A stretch of 64,000 bases of DNA from Comamonas odontotermitis. GTDB taxonomy: Bacteria; Pseudomonadota; Gammaproteobacteria; Burkholderiales; Burkholderiaceae_C. Positions 36,359 to 44,323 of the stretch are shown here, piece after piece. Location: contig NZ_CP083451.1 in NCBI RefSeq assembly GCF_020080045.1, forward strand, positions 372,001 to 436,000. The letters run 5' to 3'. A program made the translations under genes and the position numbers. The notes under the pieces were generated by a model. The model was not told the DNA's origin. It was given only the letters and a program-made list of their open reading frames with translations, and made no database searches. How positions within the stretch are numbered: position 1 is the first letter of the stretch; each line of letters opens with the position of its first letter.

Positions 36359-36368
36359 TAGCCACCTG

Positions 36369-36815
36369 CTATTTGCGCTCTACCAGCTTGAAGGTGCCGG
36401 TGGCCATGCCCAGCAGCTCGCCCGCTTCGCTTCGCAGCTCTCCGCGCACAAAGCTCAGGCTTCTGCCGCGCTTTTCGCAGACCGAGGTGCAGATCACATC
36501 GCCCGCAGCCGGTGCCATGAAGTGGATGGTCAGGTCGACCGTGACCACGCCATAGCGCAGCGGATCGTGGGCCCGCGCCGCGCATGACAGGCCCACGTCC
36601 AGCAAGGTGGCAATGGCGCCGCCGTGCATGTCGCCCCGGCTGTTGGTGTATTGCTTCTGGTAGGGCATGCGTACGCGGGCGCGGTCGTTGCCAATGGCTT
36701 CGCCATGGAGCCGGAAGGACTCGGCCATGGCCATGGGCAGCCCGAATATGGTGTCTGCGGGCTCGCTGGCGGTATAGGGCGGGATGGTGGCCGGGCTGGC
36801 AATGGGGTCGTGCAT
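36369..36815 (-). CDS. PaaI-family hotdog thioesterase
   Basis: The 148-residue protein carries the hotdog signature MHGGAIATLLDVGLSCAAR, with the catalytic-region HGG, and VVTVDLTIHFMAPA. It would hydrolyse acyl-CoA thioesters in the cytoplasm; the acyl group is unknown. The start at 36815 (MHDPIASPA) is preferred over a longer frame. The stop codon lies eight bases from the end of the inverted-repeat element, which may form its 3' end. Confidence 0.85.
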   Translation of the reverse strand: MHDPIASPATIPPYTASEPADTIFGLPMAMAESFRLHGEAIGNDRARVRMPYQKQYTNSRGDMHGGAIATLLDVGLSCAARAHDPLRYGVVTVDLTIHFMAPAAGDVICTSVCEKRGRSLSFVRGELRSEAGELLGMATGTFKLVERK

Positions 36816-37017
36816 AGGGGTGGGGCGCAGGCGCTTTGAACAGGTGCTGGGGCCGATGGTAGCGGCTGGCACTGCTGGTTGCACCCTGCAGCTGACGCAC
36901 AGGCGCTAGCTGCCTGCAAGGTAGAGTGCGGTGTCTGTACAAAAATACCGAGGCACACCATACAGGCGGGCGCAGCCGTTAAGCTGTGCGCCAGTTCCGG
37001 TTTGCTGAATTTCCGAT

Positions 37018-38364
37018 ATGTCACCCTGGTCGTCCCCTTATTGCCCGCGTTGCGGCGCTGCAGATTGCCGCAGTGCCGGGCCGCGCAATGCCTTTGCCTG
37101 TCTGCAGTGTGGCGCGCAGTTCAGCGTCGACCATGGCCAGGGGCTGCCGCAGGTTCGCATGCACACCCCGGCGTCTGGCCTGGCACGGCTGCAAAGCCAT
37201 ATGCGGTGGTTGTTTCCACTGCTCGTGGTGCTGATGGTGTTGCCATGGCTGGTGCCGCATGTGCAGCAGTTTTTCAAAAGCGATATGAAGCCTTACGAGC
37301 TGCGCCAGGCCTTGGGCCGCAGCGAGGGCGCCACCATCGTGGAGCGCAATGGACAGCGCCTGCTGGTGCAGCTGTTCGAGAACCGTGAGCAGGACCAGAC
37401 GGTCTACCGGGCGGTGATCAGCGACATGGTCAGCGGCAAGCCACTGGCCGAGCCGCAGCGCTTTTCCATGCACTGGGCGAGCGGCTCCGGTCGCGCCGAG
37501 CTGCGGTTCTTCTCGGATGGACAGCTGTATCTCACGCTGCAGGAACGTGGCTTGTGGCGGCTGGACCCGGCGACCCTGCGCTTTGTCGATCTGCTGCCCC
37601 AACTGGGCGAGCGTTTTGGCCCCCAACTGGGCGCGGGCGTGGTGGGCGTTGCCATCCAGCGCCGGGGCCGGCCCGACAGCCTGGAGGTGACCAGCAGCAC
37701 GGGCAGCAAATACCTGGTGTACTGGCTGCTGGGCCAGATCGTGCCTGCCGCAGAAAGCAGCAGCCTGTACCAAAAGGCCCAGGCCAGCTACAGCGAGCGC
37801 ATCCCTTACTACCGCTACGAGCGGCTGCCACGCCCGACCGGAGAGGAGGATCGGGCGTTGCTGGTGCGATCCTGGTGGCGCTACGAGCCCGGCCAGCCAA
37901 TCTTCTTTGACTACTTCGACCTGCTGCCCACCGATAGCCAGGCGGTGCGCGGCTGGCCTCATCACTACATCGCCATCGGTGGCGGGTTTTCAACGAGTGC
38001 CTATGCGGTCAAGGACCGGGGCCTGCTGCGCATCGATGTGGTGCAGCCAGCGGTACCCCGCTTTCACGCCGATATCCTGGCTGAAAACACCACCCGCGTG
38101 CTGCTGACCTATACGCCGACGCCTGTGCGCCAGGAGGGCCGGGTCATCCAGCTGCTGGACAAGGCCACGGGCCAGGTGGTGTGGAGCCGCACGGTCGACC
38201 AGCTGCCGCAACTGGGCAGCCGCGAAGGCGGCCTTTATGTGACGGGCCAGGCCGTCAATGGCGGTTTTCTGCTTTTCAACGACCTGCAGCAGCCCGCGTC
38301 GCTGATCGGCGACGACGGCCAGACCGTGCACGACTTCAGCCCTCCGGCCAAAACTGCCCGATGA
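37018..38364 (+). CDS. Zinc-ribbon membrane-anchored protein, first of a tandem pair
   Basis: The 448-residue protein starts with a zinc ribbon (Cys9/Cys12 and Cys28/Cys31), then a membrane helix at about 63–80, and a large presumably periplasmic domain of beta-propeller-like repeats (GSKYLVYWLLGQI, IQLLDKATGQVVWSRTV, GGFLLFNDLQQPASLI). It overlaps the next gene as ATGA. The second protein is a clear paralogue lacking the zinc ribbon. I recognise no named family. Cytoplasmic zinc ribbon and outer domain suggest a sensing or scaffold role, which is speculation. Confidence 0.75.
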   Translation: MSPWSSPYCPRCGAADCRSAGPRNAFACLQCGAQFSVDHGQGLPQVRMHTPASGLARLQSHMRWLFPLLVVLMVLPWLVPHVQQFFKSDMKPYELRQALGRSEGATIVERNGQRLLVQLFENREQDQTVYRAVISDMVSGKPLAEPQRFSMHWASGSGRAELRFFSDGQLYLTLQERGLWRLDPATLRFVDLLPQLGERFGPQLGAGVVGVAIQRRGRPDSLEVTSSTGSKYLVYWLLGQIVPAAESSSLYQKAQASYSERIPYYRYERLPRPTGEEDRALLVRSWWRYEPGQPIFFDYFDLLPTDSQAVRGWPHHYIAIGGGFSTSAYAVKDRGLLRIDVVQPAVPRFHADILAENTTRVLLTYTPTPVRQEGRVIQLLDKATGQVVWSRTVDQLPQLGSREGGLYVTGQAVNGGFLLFNDLQQPASLIGDDGQTVHDFSPPAKTAR

Positions 38365-39542
38365 TCAAGCGCATCCCACCCCTCTACCAGATGGCGGGCG
38401 CACTCGTGCTGCTGTTTTTTGTGCTGCCTTACGGGTTGACATGGCTGCAGGCGCTGCGACAGTCGGGGCAGTCGAAGGAGCTGCCGCTGGGCGACGTCGA
38501 AGCCTCGGCGGTCTACCAGGCCGACGACGGCAGCCTGCGCATGCTGCGGGTGATGAAGCACACCACCGAGCGTGAGGATGTGTTCCAGATCCTGCACAAC
38601 GACCTGCAGGCGCGGCAGTTGATCGGTGAGCCCCAGCGGGTGACCCTGCCGCGTGATGCCTATGCCAAGTCTGCGCAGATGCGGGTGCAGGCCGATGGCC
38701 AGATCGCCCTGGTGCTCAATGGCCGGGACTGGTGGCTGTGGAGCGGGGAGCGCAGCCTGTTCGAGCCCATGAACGCCGCGCTGAGCCAGCGTTTTGCCGG
38801 GCAACTGGCCACCGGTGTGGCCAAGATGGCCTTTGGTGGCCAGCGTGAACCCGACCTGCTCGACATTACCAGCAACACCGGCGACCGCTACGCCGTGTAC
38901 TGGCGCACGGGCGAAATCTATCCCTGGGGCGAGCAGCAGCAACGCCTGCTCCAGCGCCCCTGGGGCCAGTACCGGAACACCGTGGAGCGGATCGACTACG
39001 CCGACTTCAGAACCGATGTGGCCCGCTATGGCCTGCCCAGCACCCTGGTGCACTACCGGCAGAAGCTCAGTGAGAATGAGTTCCAGCAATTGCCGCTGCT
39101 GACCGTGCATTCCACCTCCGACGCGGTGGTGCGCGCCGCGCCCAGGCGCTACCAGGCCGTGAGCGATGGCTTTGTGGTGGCGCGCCAAAGCCTGCAAGAA
39201 GCGGGTGTTACCGACATTGCGCAGGTGGCCAGCGTGCCGGTGCAGTTCAGCGGCGAAGTGCTGGCGCGCAATGCCGACCGGGTGCTGATGCGCTACGAGG
39301 CTACGCCCACCACGCCCGCAGAGGTGGTGCTGCAGATGGTGGACGTGCACAGCCTGCAGCTGGTCTGGAGCCAGTCGACGCGTGCCATGCCGCAGTTACT
39401 GTCCGATGGTTACTACCTGATGGCGCAGCCCTGGAAGGGCGGCTTCTACCTCGTCACCACGCAGAACCTGCCGGCCCTGGTGATCGACAACGCAGGCAAG
39501 ACGCTTTTTGACTTCCAGCCGCAAAAGCGCGAGCAGTTCTAG
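38361..39542 (+). CDS. Membrane-anchored protein, second of a tandem pair
   Basis: The 393-residue protein has an N-terminal membrane helix (about 9–27) and a large outer domain. Several blocks align with the preceding gene: LDITSNTGDRYAVYWRTGEI with LEVTSSTGSKYLVYWLLGQI, and LQMVDVHSLQLVWSQSTRAMPQL with IQLLDKATGQVVWSRTVDQLPQL. It therefore arose by tandem duplication. Start ATG 38361 overlaps the preceding stop. Function is unknown. Confidence 0.75.
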   Translation: MIKRIPPLYQMAGALVLLFFVLPYGLTWLQALRQSGQSKELPLGDVEASAVYQADDGSLRMLRVMKHTTEREDVFQILHNDLQARQLIGEPQRVTLPRDAYAKSAQMRVQADGQIALVLNGRDWWLWSGERSLFEPMNAALSQRFAGQLATGVAKMAFGGQREPDLLDITSNTGDRYAVYWRTGEIYPWGEQQQRLLQRPWGQYRNTVERIDYADFRTDVARYGLPSTLVHYRQKLSENEFQQLPLLTVHSTSDAVVRAAPRRYQAVSDGFVVARQSLQEAGVTDIAQVASVPVQFSGEVLARNADRVLMRYEATPTTPAEVVLQMVDVHSLQLVWSQSTRAMPQLLSDGYYLMAQPWKGGFYLVTTQNLPALVIDNAGKTLFDFQPQKREQF

Positions 39543-39579
39543 CAGGTGACCAGTGTGGCGCGCGCAGGCTTGATGCGCG

Positions 39580-40455
39580 TCAATGCTGCGCGGGCACGCC
39601 TTCCACAAAACTGCGCAGGCGCGCTGCAAGGCCTGGCGCCTCCAGAATGTCGATGTGGTCGGCAGCAGCAAAGTTTTCAACCTCTACCGCTGGCCCCTGG
39701 CGATTGGCCAGCGCCCGCTCCAACGCATCGGTACGGGCAGGCAGCACCAGTGCGTCGCGGCCTGCGCGCAGCACGAGCAGGGGGCCGCCGTAGTGTTGCA
39801 GCCGCTCATCCGACGGGTAGCGGTCGCGCAGCAGCAGGCCCACGGGCAGCCAGCCATAGTGGTCGCGCACGGTGGCGGTCATGCTGTCAAACGGCGTGAT
39901 CAGCACCAGGTGTGCGGGCTGGCGCTGTGCGGCTACGGCGGCTGCCACACCGGTTCCCAGGCTGCGGCCCACTACGGTGATGCGGCCCTGCGGGTGGCGT
40001 TGCTGCACGGCGTCAAACAAGGCCATGGCATCGCGCTCCAGGTCTGCGCCCGTGGGCATGCCGTCGCTCGCGCCATAGCCGCGGTAGGCGAGGGCGTAGA
40101 CGCTGTGCGCCGGCAGCCACTGGCGCAGCAGCGGAACCGCCTGCTCCACCCGCTCGGCATTGCCGCCCAGGTAGATGACTGCGTCGCGTGCGGGGGCTGT
40201 CGCCGCTGCGAGGCCCGGCGCGCCCGCGGTATCCGTTCTGGCCGTTGGCCCTGCCTGCGGGTGGCTTTGCCAGCCGCGCAGGGTCACGCCCGCCTGCTGC
40301 AGCGAGAAATTGGTGTGCGCAGCCTCCACCCGCGTCATCTGCGGAAAATACATCAGCCTGCGCTGCTGAAAGAACATCACCACGCACAGCGCCGCATACA
40401 GCACGGCGATCACCGCCAGGCCCCACAGAGCCACTTTGGCAAACAGATTGGTCAT
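39580..40455 (-). CDS. Membrane-anchored alpha/beta hydrolase
   Basis: The 291-residue protein has an N-terminal membrane helix (about 8–29) and an alpha/beta-hydrolase domain with the nucleophile elbow GRSLGTG, an oxyanion-region YLGGNAERVEQA and the C-terminal catalytic His in ADHIDIL. The architecture resembles BEM46/ABHD17-like serine hydrolases. The substrate is unknown. It converges with the tandem-pair operon, with 37 bases between stops. Confidence 0.83.
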   Translation of the reverse strand: MTNLFAKVALWGLAVIAVLYAALCVVMFFQQRRLMYFPQMTRVEAAHTNFSLQQAGVTLRGWQSHPQAGPTARTDTAGAPGLAAATAPARDAVIYLGGNAERVEQAVPLLRQWLPAHSVYALAYRGYGASDGMPTGADLERDAMALFDAVQQRHPQGRITVVGRSLGTGVAAAVAAQRQPAHLVLITPFDSMTATVRDHYGWLPVGLLLRDRYPSDERLQHYGGPLLVLRAGRDALVLPARTDALERALANRQGPAVEVENFAAADHIDILEAPGLAARLRSFVEGVPAQH

Positions 40456-40760
40456 GGCATGTTTATAGCGGATGGCGGTAACCCTGCAGTCTGGGCTTGC
40501 GCGCTTTAAATTTGATAGCGCAATGCGCTTGATGGGTAAGCGGTAGAGGCCAAAAGCACTGAAATGGGTGTACCCAGGCCTATTGTCACCAGACGCAAGC
40601 AAATGTGCGCTGGCAGGTAGCGGCGCTTGCAAAACGTGTCCTGATTCACGTCTTGATGCACGGCGTCTGGCATCTCCTACAGCCAAGGCGTGCATGAGGC
40701 GCGACCATGAACCCATGGCAGGCACGGGGCCTCGCCAGTACCACTGAAGGAGTTATCGCC
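40456..40760. other. Intergenic region before the twin small genes
   Basis: This 305-base gap contains a partial dispersed repeat (TTTGATAGC at 40511–40519, followed by a short GCGC-based hairpin) and the upstream region of the small-protein unit at 40761. No open frame with a ribosome site is seen on either strand. Confidence 0.4.
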
Positions 40761-40916
40761 ATGACACAGCAGAACCACCAACAGAAACCCAGCAGCAACC
40801 AGGTGAACCAGCAGCCGGGCCAGCAGCCCGGGCAGAAGAAGGACCAGCAGCACGAGCAGCAATCGCCGCAGCAAAAGCAGCCTGGCCAGCAAGACCGGCA
40901 GCAGCAGCAGCGCTAG
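40761..40916 (+). CDS. Glutamine-rich small protein (51 residues)
   Basis: The protein has 23 Gln among 51 residues, with Pro, Gly, Lys and Asn making up most of the rest (PGQQPGQKKDQQHEQQ), so it should be disordered and highly soluble. An AAGGAG ribosome site nine bases before ATG 40761 makes translation likely. A second 51-residue gene with its own ribosome site follows 34 bases later, and a terminator closes the unit. No family recognised; a stress or hydration-related role would only be a guess. Confidence 0.7.
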   Translation: MTQQNHQQKPSSNQVNQQPGQQPGQKKDQQHEQQSPQQKQPGQQDRQQQQR

Positions 40917-40950
40917 CCGCCAGCGCTGGTCCGGACTGCAGGAGCGCGCC

Positions 40951-41106
40951 ATGAAACAGCACACTGCCATTCCGAACCCAACGCCCTGGCCCTTGCAGCT
41001 GGGGCAACCATTGCGAGAGAAGAAGTACAGCCAGCAGCAAAGCAAATGCAACCATCGTCAACTTGGGTCGGAGCCCAAGACGCCGGACAACACGCAGATG
41101 CATTGA
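40951..41106 (+). CDS. Second small protein (51 residues), hypothetical
   Basis: The frame from ATG 40951 to TGA 41106 encodes 51 residues starting MKQHTAIPNPTPWPLQLG and ending KTPDNTQMH. It is polar, basic and Gln/Pro-rich but has a tryptophan and one cysteine. An AGGAG site seven bases upstream and a strong terminator 27 bases downstream support it as a real gene in a two-gene unit. It shares composition with the preceding Gln-rich protein but no clear alignment. Confidence 0.55.
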   Translation: MKQHTAIPNPTPWPLQLGQPLREKKYSQQQSKCNHRQLGSEPKTPDNTQMH

Positions 41107-41133
41107 TGCCCTGCCACTTCTGAGTGCTCCCTT

Positions 41134-41156
41134 GGCCCGCAAACGCGGGCCTTTTT
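41134..41156 (+). terminator. Rho-independent terminator of the small-protein unit
   Basis: GGCCCGC and GCGGGCC pair perfectly around an AAAC loop and are followed by TTTTT. It lies 27 bases after the second 51-residue frame and confirms a plus-strand transcript here. Confidence 0.88.
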
Positions 41157-41160
41157 GGAC

Positions 41161-41180
41161 TTGCTATTGATTGGATAGCT
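41161..41180 (+). repeat. Dispersed short repeat, full copy
   Basis: TTGCTATTGATTGGATAGCT matches the copy at 52682–52701 (opposite orientation) at 18 of 20 positions. It contains a GCTAT/ATAGC dyad. It lies directly after the terminator of the small-protein unit. Confidence 0.7.
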
Positions 41181-41312
41181 GTTGGCGGTCCCGGCATACG
41201 AAGCCAGGCCGGATTTCAACCAAAACTTGAATAAAAAAACCGCTACACCCCCGGGGCATAGCGGCCTTTGCGTGTCTGCGCCTTTGCAGTTTTCGCTTTT
41301 GGGGCGAGGGTT

Positions 41313-42728
41313 TCAGAACGAACCGAACATGGTGCCCAGCGCGATCACCACCGACAGCGCAATCAGCGGCACCACGATCGTCATCGCCGCGATGTTGCCG
41401 TAGGACTGCTTGTGCGTCAGCTTGCAGATCGACAGCAAGGTGATGATGGCGCCGCAGTGCGGCAGCGTATCGAACACGCCAGCCGACATCACCGCCACGC
41501 GGTGCAGCAGATCGGGGCTGATGCCTGCCGCATTGGCCATGCGCAGATAGTCGGCGCCCAGGGTCTGCAGGGCAATCGACATGCCGCCCGATGACGAGCC
41601 GGTGATACCGGCCAGCACATTCATCGCCACCGCCTCGGAGATCAGCGGGTTGCTCGACACATTCAGCACCGCGTCGCGGATGATGGCAAAGCCTGCCAGG
41701 CTGGCGATCACCGCGCCGTAGCCCACTTCCGATGCGGTGTTGAAGATCGGCAGCATCGAGCCCAGTACGCCCTTGTTGATGGTCTGCTGCAGATTGGCCC
41801 AGCGGCCCAGGCTGATGAGGATCAAGGTCACGCAGGCCACTGCCAGCGCAATGATCAGCGCCCACATGCCGGTCTGCTTGCTGGCATCCATGGTCGGGAA
41901 GCGCTGCTTGAGAAAATACCACTCCATGTTCGGGAAAATGCCGTACGTGAACAGCGCATTGATCCCGATCACCAGCACCAGCGGCAGCAGGGCCAGCAGC
42001 AAGGGCATGGTGCGGCTCGCATCGCCGCTCATATCGGCTTCGCCCACCTGGCCGCGCGGGCCGGTGTCGCTGTCGTCATGGTCGCCATAGCCTTCGCCGC
42101 TGGCGCGGGCCGCCTTCTCGCGCGAGCGCAGCCACGCAATGCCCAGGCTGAACATGATGGCTGCGCCAATCAACCCCAGGCCGGGCGCTGCAAAGGTGTT
42201 GGTGCCAAAGTAGGCGATCGGGATCGCGTTCTGGATCGCAGGCGTGCCCGGCAGCGCCGTCATCGTGAAGGTGAACGAGCCCAGCGCAATGGCCGGCGCC
42301 ACCAGGCGCTTGGGAATGTCGGCATCGCGAAACAGCGTCTTGGCAATCGGGTAGATCGCAAACGCCACCACAAACAGCGACACCCCGCCATAGGTCAGGA
42401 TGCCGCAGGCCAGCACCACCGTCAGAATGGCGTGCTTCGAGCCCAGGGTGCGCTCAATCCATTTGGCAATCGCCGTGGCGGCACCCGAATCGGCCATCAA
42501 CTGGCCAAACAGCGCCCCCAGCAGAAAGATCGGGAAGAACGCCAGCATGTAATTGCCTAGCGCCCGCATGAACGTCTCGGTATAGATGGGCAGCATCTGG
42601 CTCACATCGCCAGACAGAATGACCGCCAGCGCCGCCATCACCGGGGCCAGCAGCAAAACCGTATAGCCCCGGTAGGCCAGATACATCAGCAGAGCAAGGG
42701 ATAAAACAATAGCTAAGGTACTCAACAC
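41313..42728 (-). CDS. GntP-family permease
   Basis: The 471-residue inner-membrane protein has about twelve to fourteen hydrophobic segments. Blocks such as FFPIFLLGALFGQLMADSGAATAIA, LTYGGVSLFVVAFAIYPIA and GITGSSSGGMSIALQTLG are typical of the GntP family of gluconate/organic-acid:proton symporters. Translation probably starts at GTG 42728 (or TTG 42725) behind GGAGAG. No metabolic gene is adjacent, so the substrate is open. Confidence 0.85.
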   Translation of the reverse strand: MLSTLAIVLSLALLMYLAYRGYTVLLLAPVMAALAVILSGDVSQMLPIYTETFMRALGNYMLAFFPIFLLGALFGQLMADSGAATAIAKWIERTLGSKHAILTVVLACGILTYGGVSLFVVAFAIYPIAKTLFRDADIPKRLVAPAIALGSFTFTMTALPGTPAIQNAIPIAYFGTNTFAAPGLGLIGAAIMFSLGIAWLRSREKAARASGEGYGDHDDSDTGPRGQVGEADMSGDASRTMPLLLALLPLVLVIGINALFTYGIFPNMEWYFLKQRFPTMDASKQTGMWALIIALAVACVTLILISLGRWANLQQTINKGVLGSMLPIFNTASEVGYGAVIASLAGFAIIRDAVLNVSSNPLISEAVAMNVLAGITGSSSGGMSIALQTLGADYLRMANAAGISPDLLHRVAVMSAGVFDTLPHCGAIITLLSICKLTHKQSYGNIAAMTIVVPLIALSVVIALGTMFGSF

Positions 42729-43196
42729 ACTCTCCGCAAAAACACCACACAGGGGGGAATGAACGACGGACTGGCGCGCAGGCGCCTTCTTGGAACAGCT
42801 TCTTCGTGCAGAAAGCTGCATACATCCCGGTGCGGGATGGAATGGCGCATCACATGGGGCGCTTGCGGCATGCATGGATGCCTGCAGCGCGCATTGTTAT
42901 GGTTTGGTATGCAACCATGATGAAAGCCGCCGCCACCATAACGGAAGGGGCCGCCGCCGTCCAGTCCGTGGAACTACGTTGGCTGTTGGTTGCTGAGCTG
43001 CGCAGGGCGATGCTGAAGGGCGAAGGCCCTAGGCTCAGTGATTGACACCTTGTAAGAATCTGTCTTGTGGCGCATTGCAAACTATGGAAAGAACGGAGCT
43101 TCAAGCACTTTGAACAGGTTCTTCGATGTCTATGCAATGCGTGTGTGTGAGAAATACTGGTTCAAATCTAGAGTTGCTAGGCTGTGTTAGCCAATT
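42729..43196. other. Intergenic region GntP/acyltransferase with composition change
   Basis: In this 468-base gap the sequence changes near 43050 from GC-rich to AT-rich, continuing into the acyltransferase gene. An open frame at 42806–43045 lacks a ribosome site and recognisable features and is not called. No RNA gene or terminator stands out. Confidence 0.4.
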
Positions 43197-44297
43197 TTAT
43201 GCTGCCCATTTGAATAATTTCTGATTAAGCCAGATTTTTATTATTCCTTTTAAAGGAAGCTCCACATTTTCGAATATGAAGTGACTCAGCAATAATACTA
43301 TTGCAATATAAAAGAAGAAAAAAATTGGTGTTTTAGCAATATCGATTCTGTTGATTAAAAATAAATCAGCCACTGTCATGAAGGCAACCTGGATAGGTAC
43401 ATGTATCAGATAAGAAGCATATGTTGTGTTGCCAATCACTTCGCTTATCCTTCCGGAAGATAAGCCGATGGTCTCTACCGAGGCTGCGAGCCAAATCAGA
43501 CTGGGAAATAATGCAAAAACCACTGCCGTTGGGTTCCATACTCCTTTTACATACAAGTAAACGAGCAGTGAGGTAGTTAGTGTGATGGCTCCCAAAGGAC
43601 TGATCCATTTTGGCGCTCTGGAATTGATCCAGAAATGCAATTCATGAACCAACCCACCCAACGCAAACAGAATGGTACATTGGGCAAAAGAACTGGTATC
43701 AGGCCCTTGAAAGGCCACATAGATCACAGCAAGCCACACCAAGGCTGAACATAAACGTATGCCAGAAGTCTTGAGGTAGGCAAAGAAAAGAATATATGTG
43801 ATTATTTCTATCGATACCGACCAGATGGGGGCATTGAACGAATAGCCTTTTTGAAACCCCCAGTGAGACGCTAAAAATATATTCAGTATAAAATGATAAA
43901 AATCATTGAATGGATATATTTGCTGATGGCCTACTGCATATTGACTAAAAATCTGAAGCAAGGCAATCAGCAAGAGCGTAATAAAATGAAGCGGGTATAG
44001 TCTGCTGAAACGATTGATGAAAAATTTCTTGAAGGAAATATTCTCTCGTGAACGATAGGCGTGAAAAAAGACAAAGCCTGATAGCACCCAGAAAAACTGG
44101 ACCCCATTGGCACCATAGTCATAAAGCCAACGCAATGATGGGTAGAACGGCTGCAGCGGGCGATCAGCAACTGCGAGGGAATCACCCGCACTCGGGTAGA
44201 AAAAATGCTGGTAGTGCCAAACAAGAACCGCCAGCGCGGCGATACCCCGCAGGAAGTCCACATTGAAGATCGTGGTGGCGGTTCTTGTATGGCTCAA
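43197..44297 (-). CDS. Acyltransferase family 3 protein (OafA/YrhL type), AT-rich
   Basis: The 366-residue membrane acyltransferase begins FNVDFLRGIAALAVLVWHYQHFFYP, with the catalytic-region His, and has about ten helices and the FFWVLSGFVFFHAYRSRE segment typical of enzymes that O-acetylate surface sugars. The gene is far more AT-rich than its neighbours, especially in its last two thirds, pointing to horizontal transfer. The start is uncertain: TTG 44297 or an internal GTG (VDFLRG); neither has a good ribosome site. It directly follows gatB on the same strand. Confidence 0.82.
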   Translation of the reverse strand: MSHTRTATTIFNVDFLRGIAALAVLVWHYQHFFYPSAGDSLAVADRPLQPFYPSLRWLYDYGANGVQFFWVLSGFVFFHAYRSRENISFKKFFINRFSRLYPLHFITLLLIALLQIFSQYAVGHQQIYPFNDFYHFILNIFLASHWGFQKGYSFNAPIWSVSIEIITYILFFAYLKTSGIRLCSALVWLAVIYVAFQGPDTSSFAQCTILFALGGLVHELHFWINSRAPKWISPLGAITLTTSLLVYLYVKGVWNPTAVVFALFPSLIWLAASVETIGLSSGRISEVIGNTTYASYLIHVPIQVAFMTVADLFLINRIDIAKTPIFFFFYIAIVLLLSHFIFENVELPLKGIIKIWLNQKLFKWAA

Positions 44298-44323
44298 GGA
44301 GGTCTTTCAGTCGCTCTAAGGAA

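Noticed and set aside
36100..36365. Two minus-strand frames of 63 and 75 codons upstream of the nitroreductase gene.
   Set aside because: Both lie wholly or almost wholly inside the nested inverted-repeat element and their translation follows its hairpins; they are not genes.
42806..43045. A 79-codon plus-strand frame between the GntP permease and acyltransferase genes.
   Set aside because: No ribosome site, no recognisable features, and it ends at the boundary where composition changes.
44296..44303. A perfect AAGGAGGT ribosome-site-like sequence on the plus strand.
   Set aside because: No start codon or open frame follows at the right distance on the plus strand, and the minus strand is coding here.
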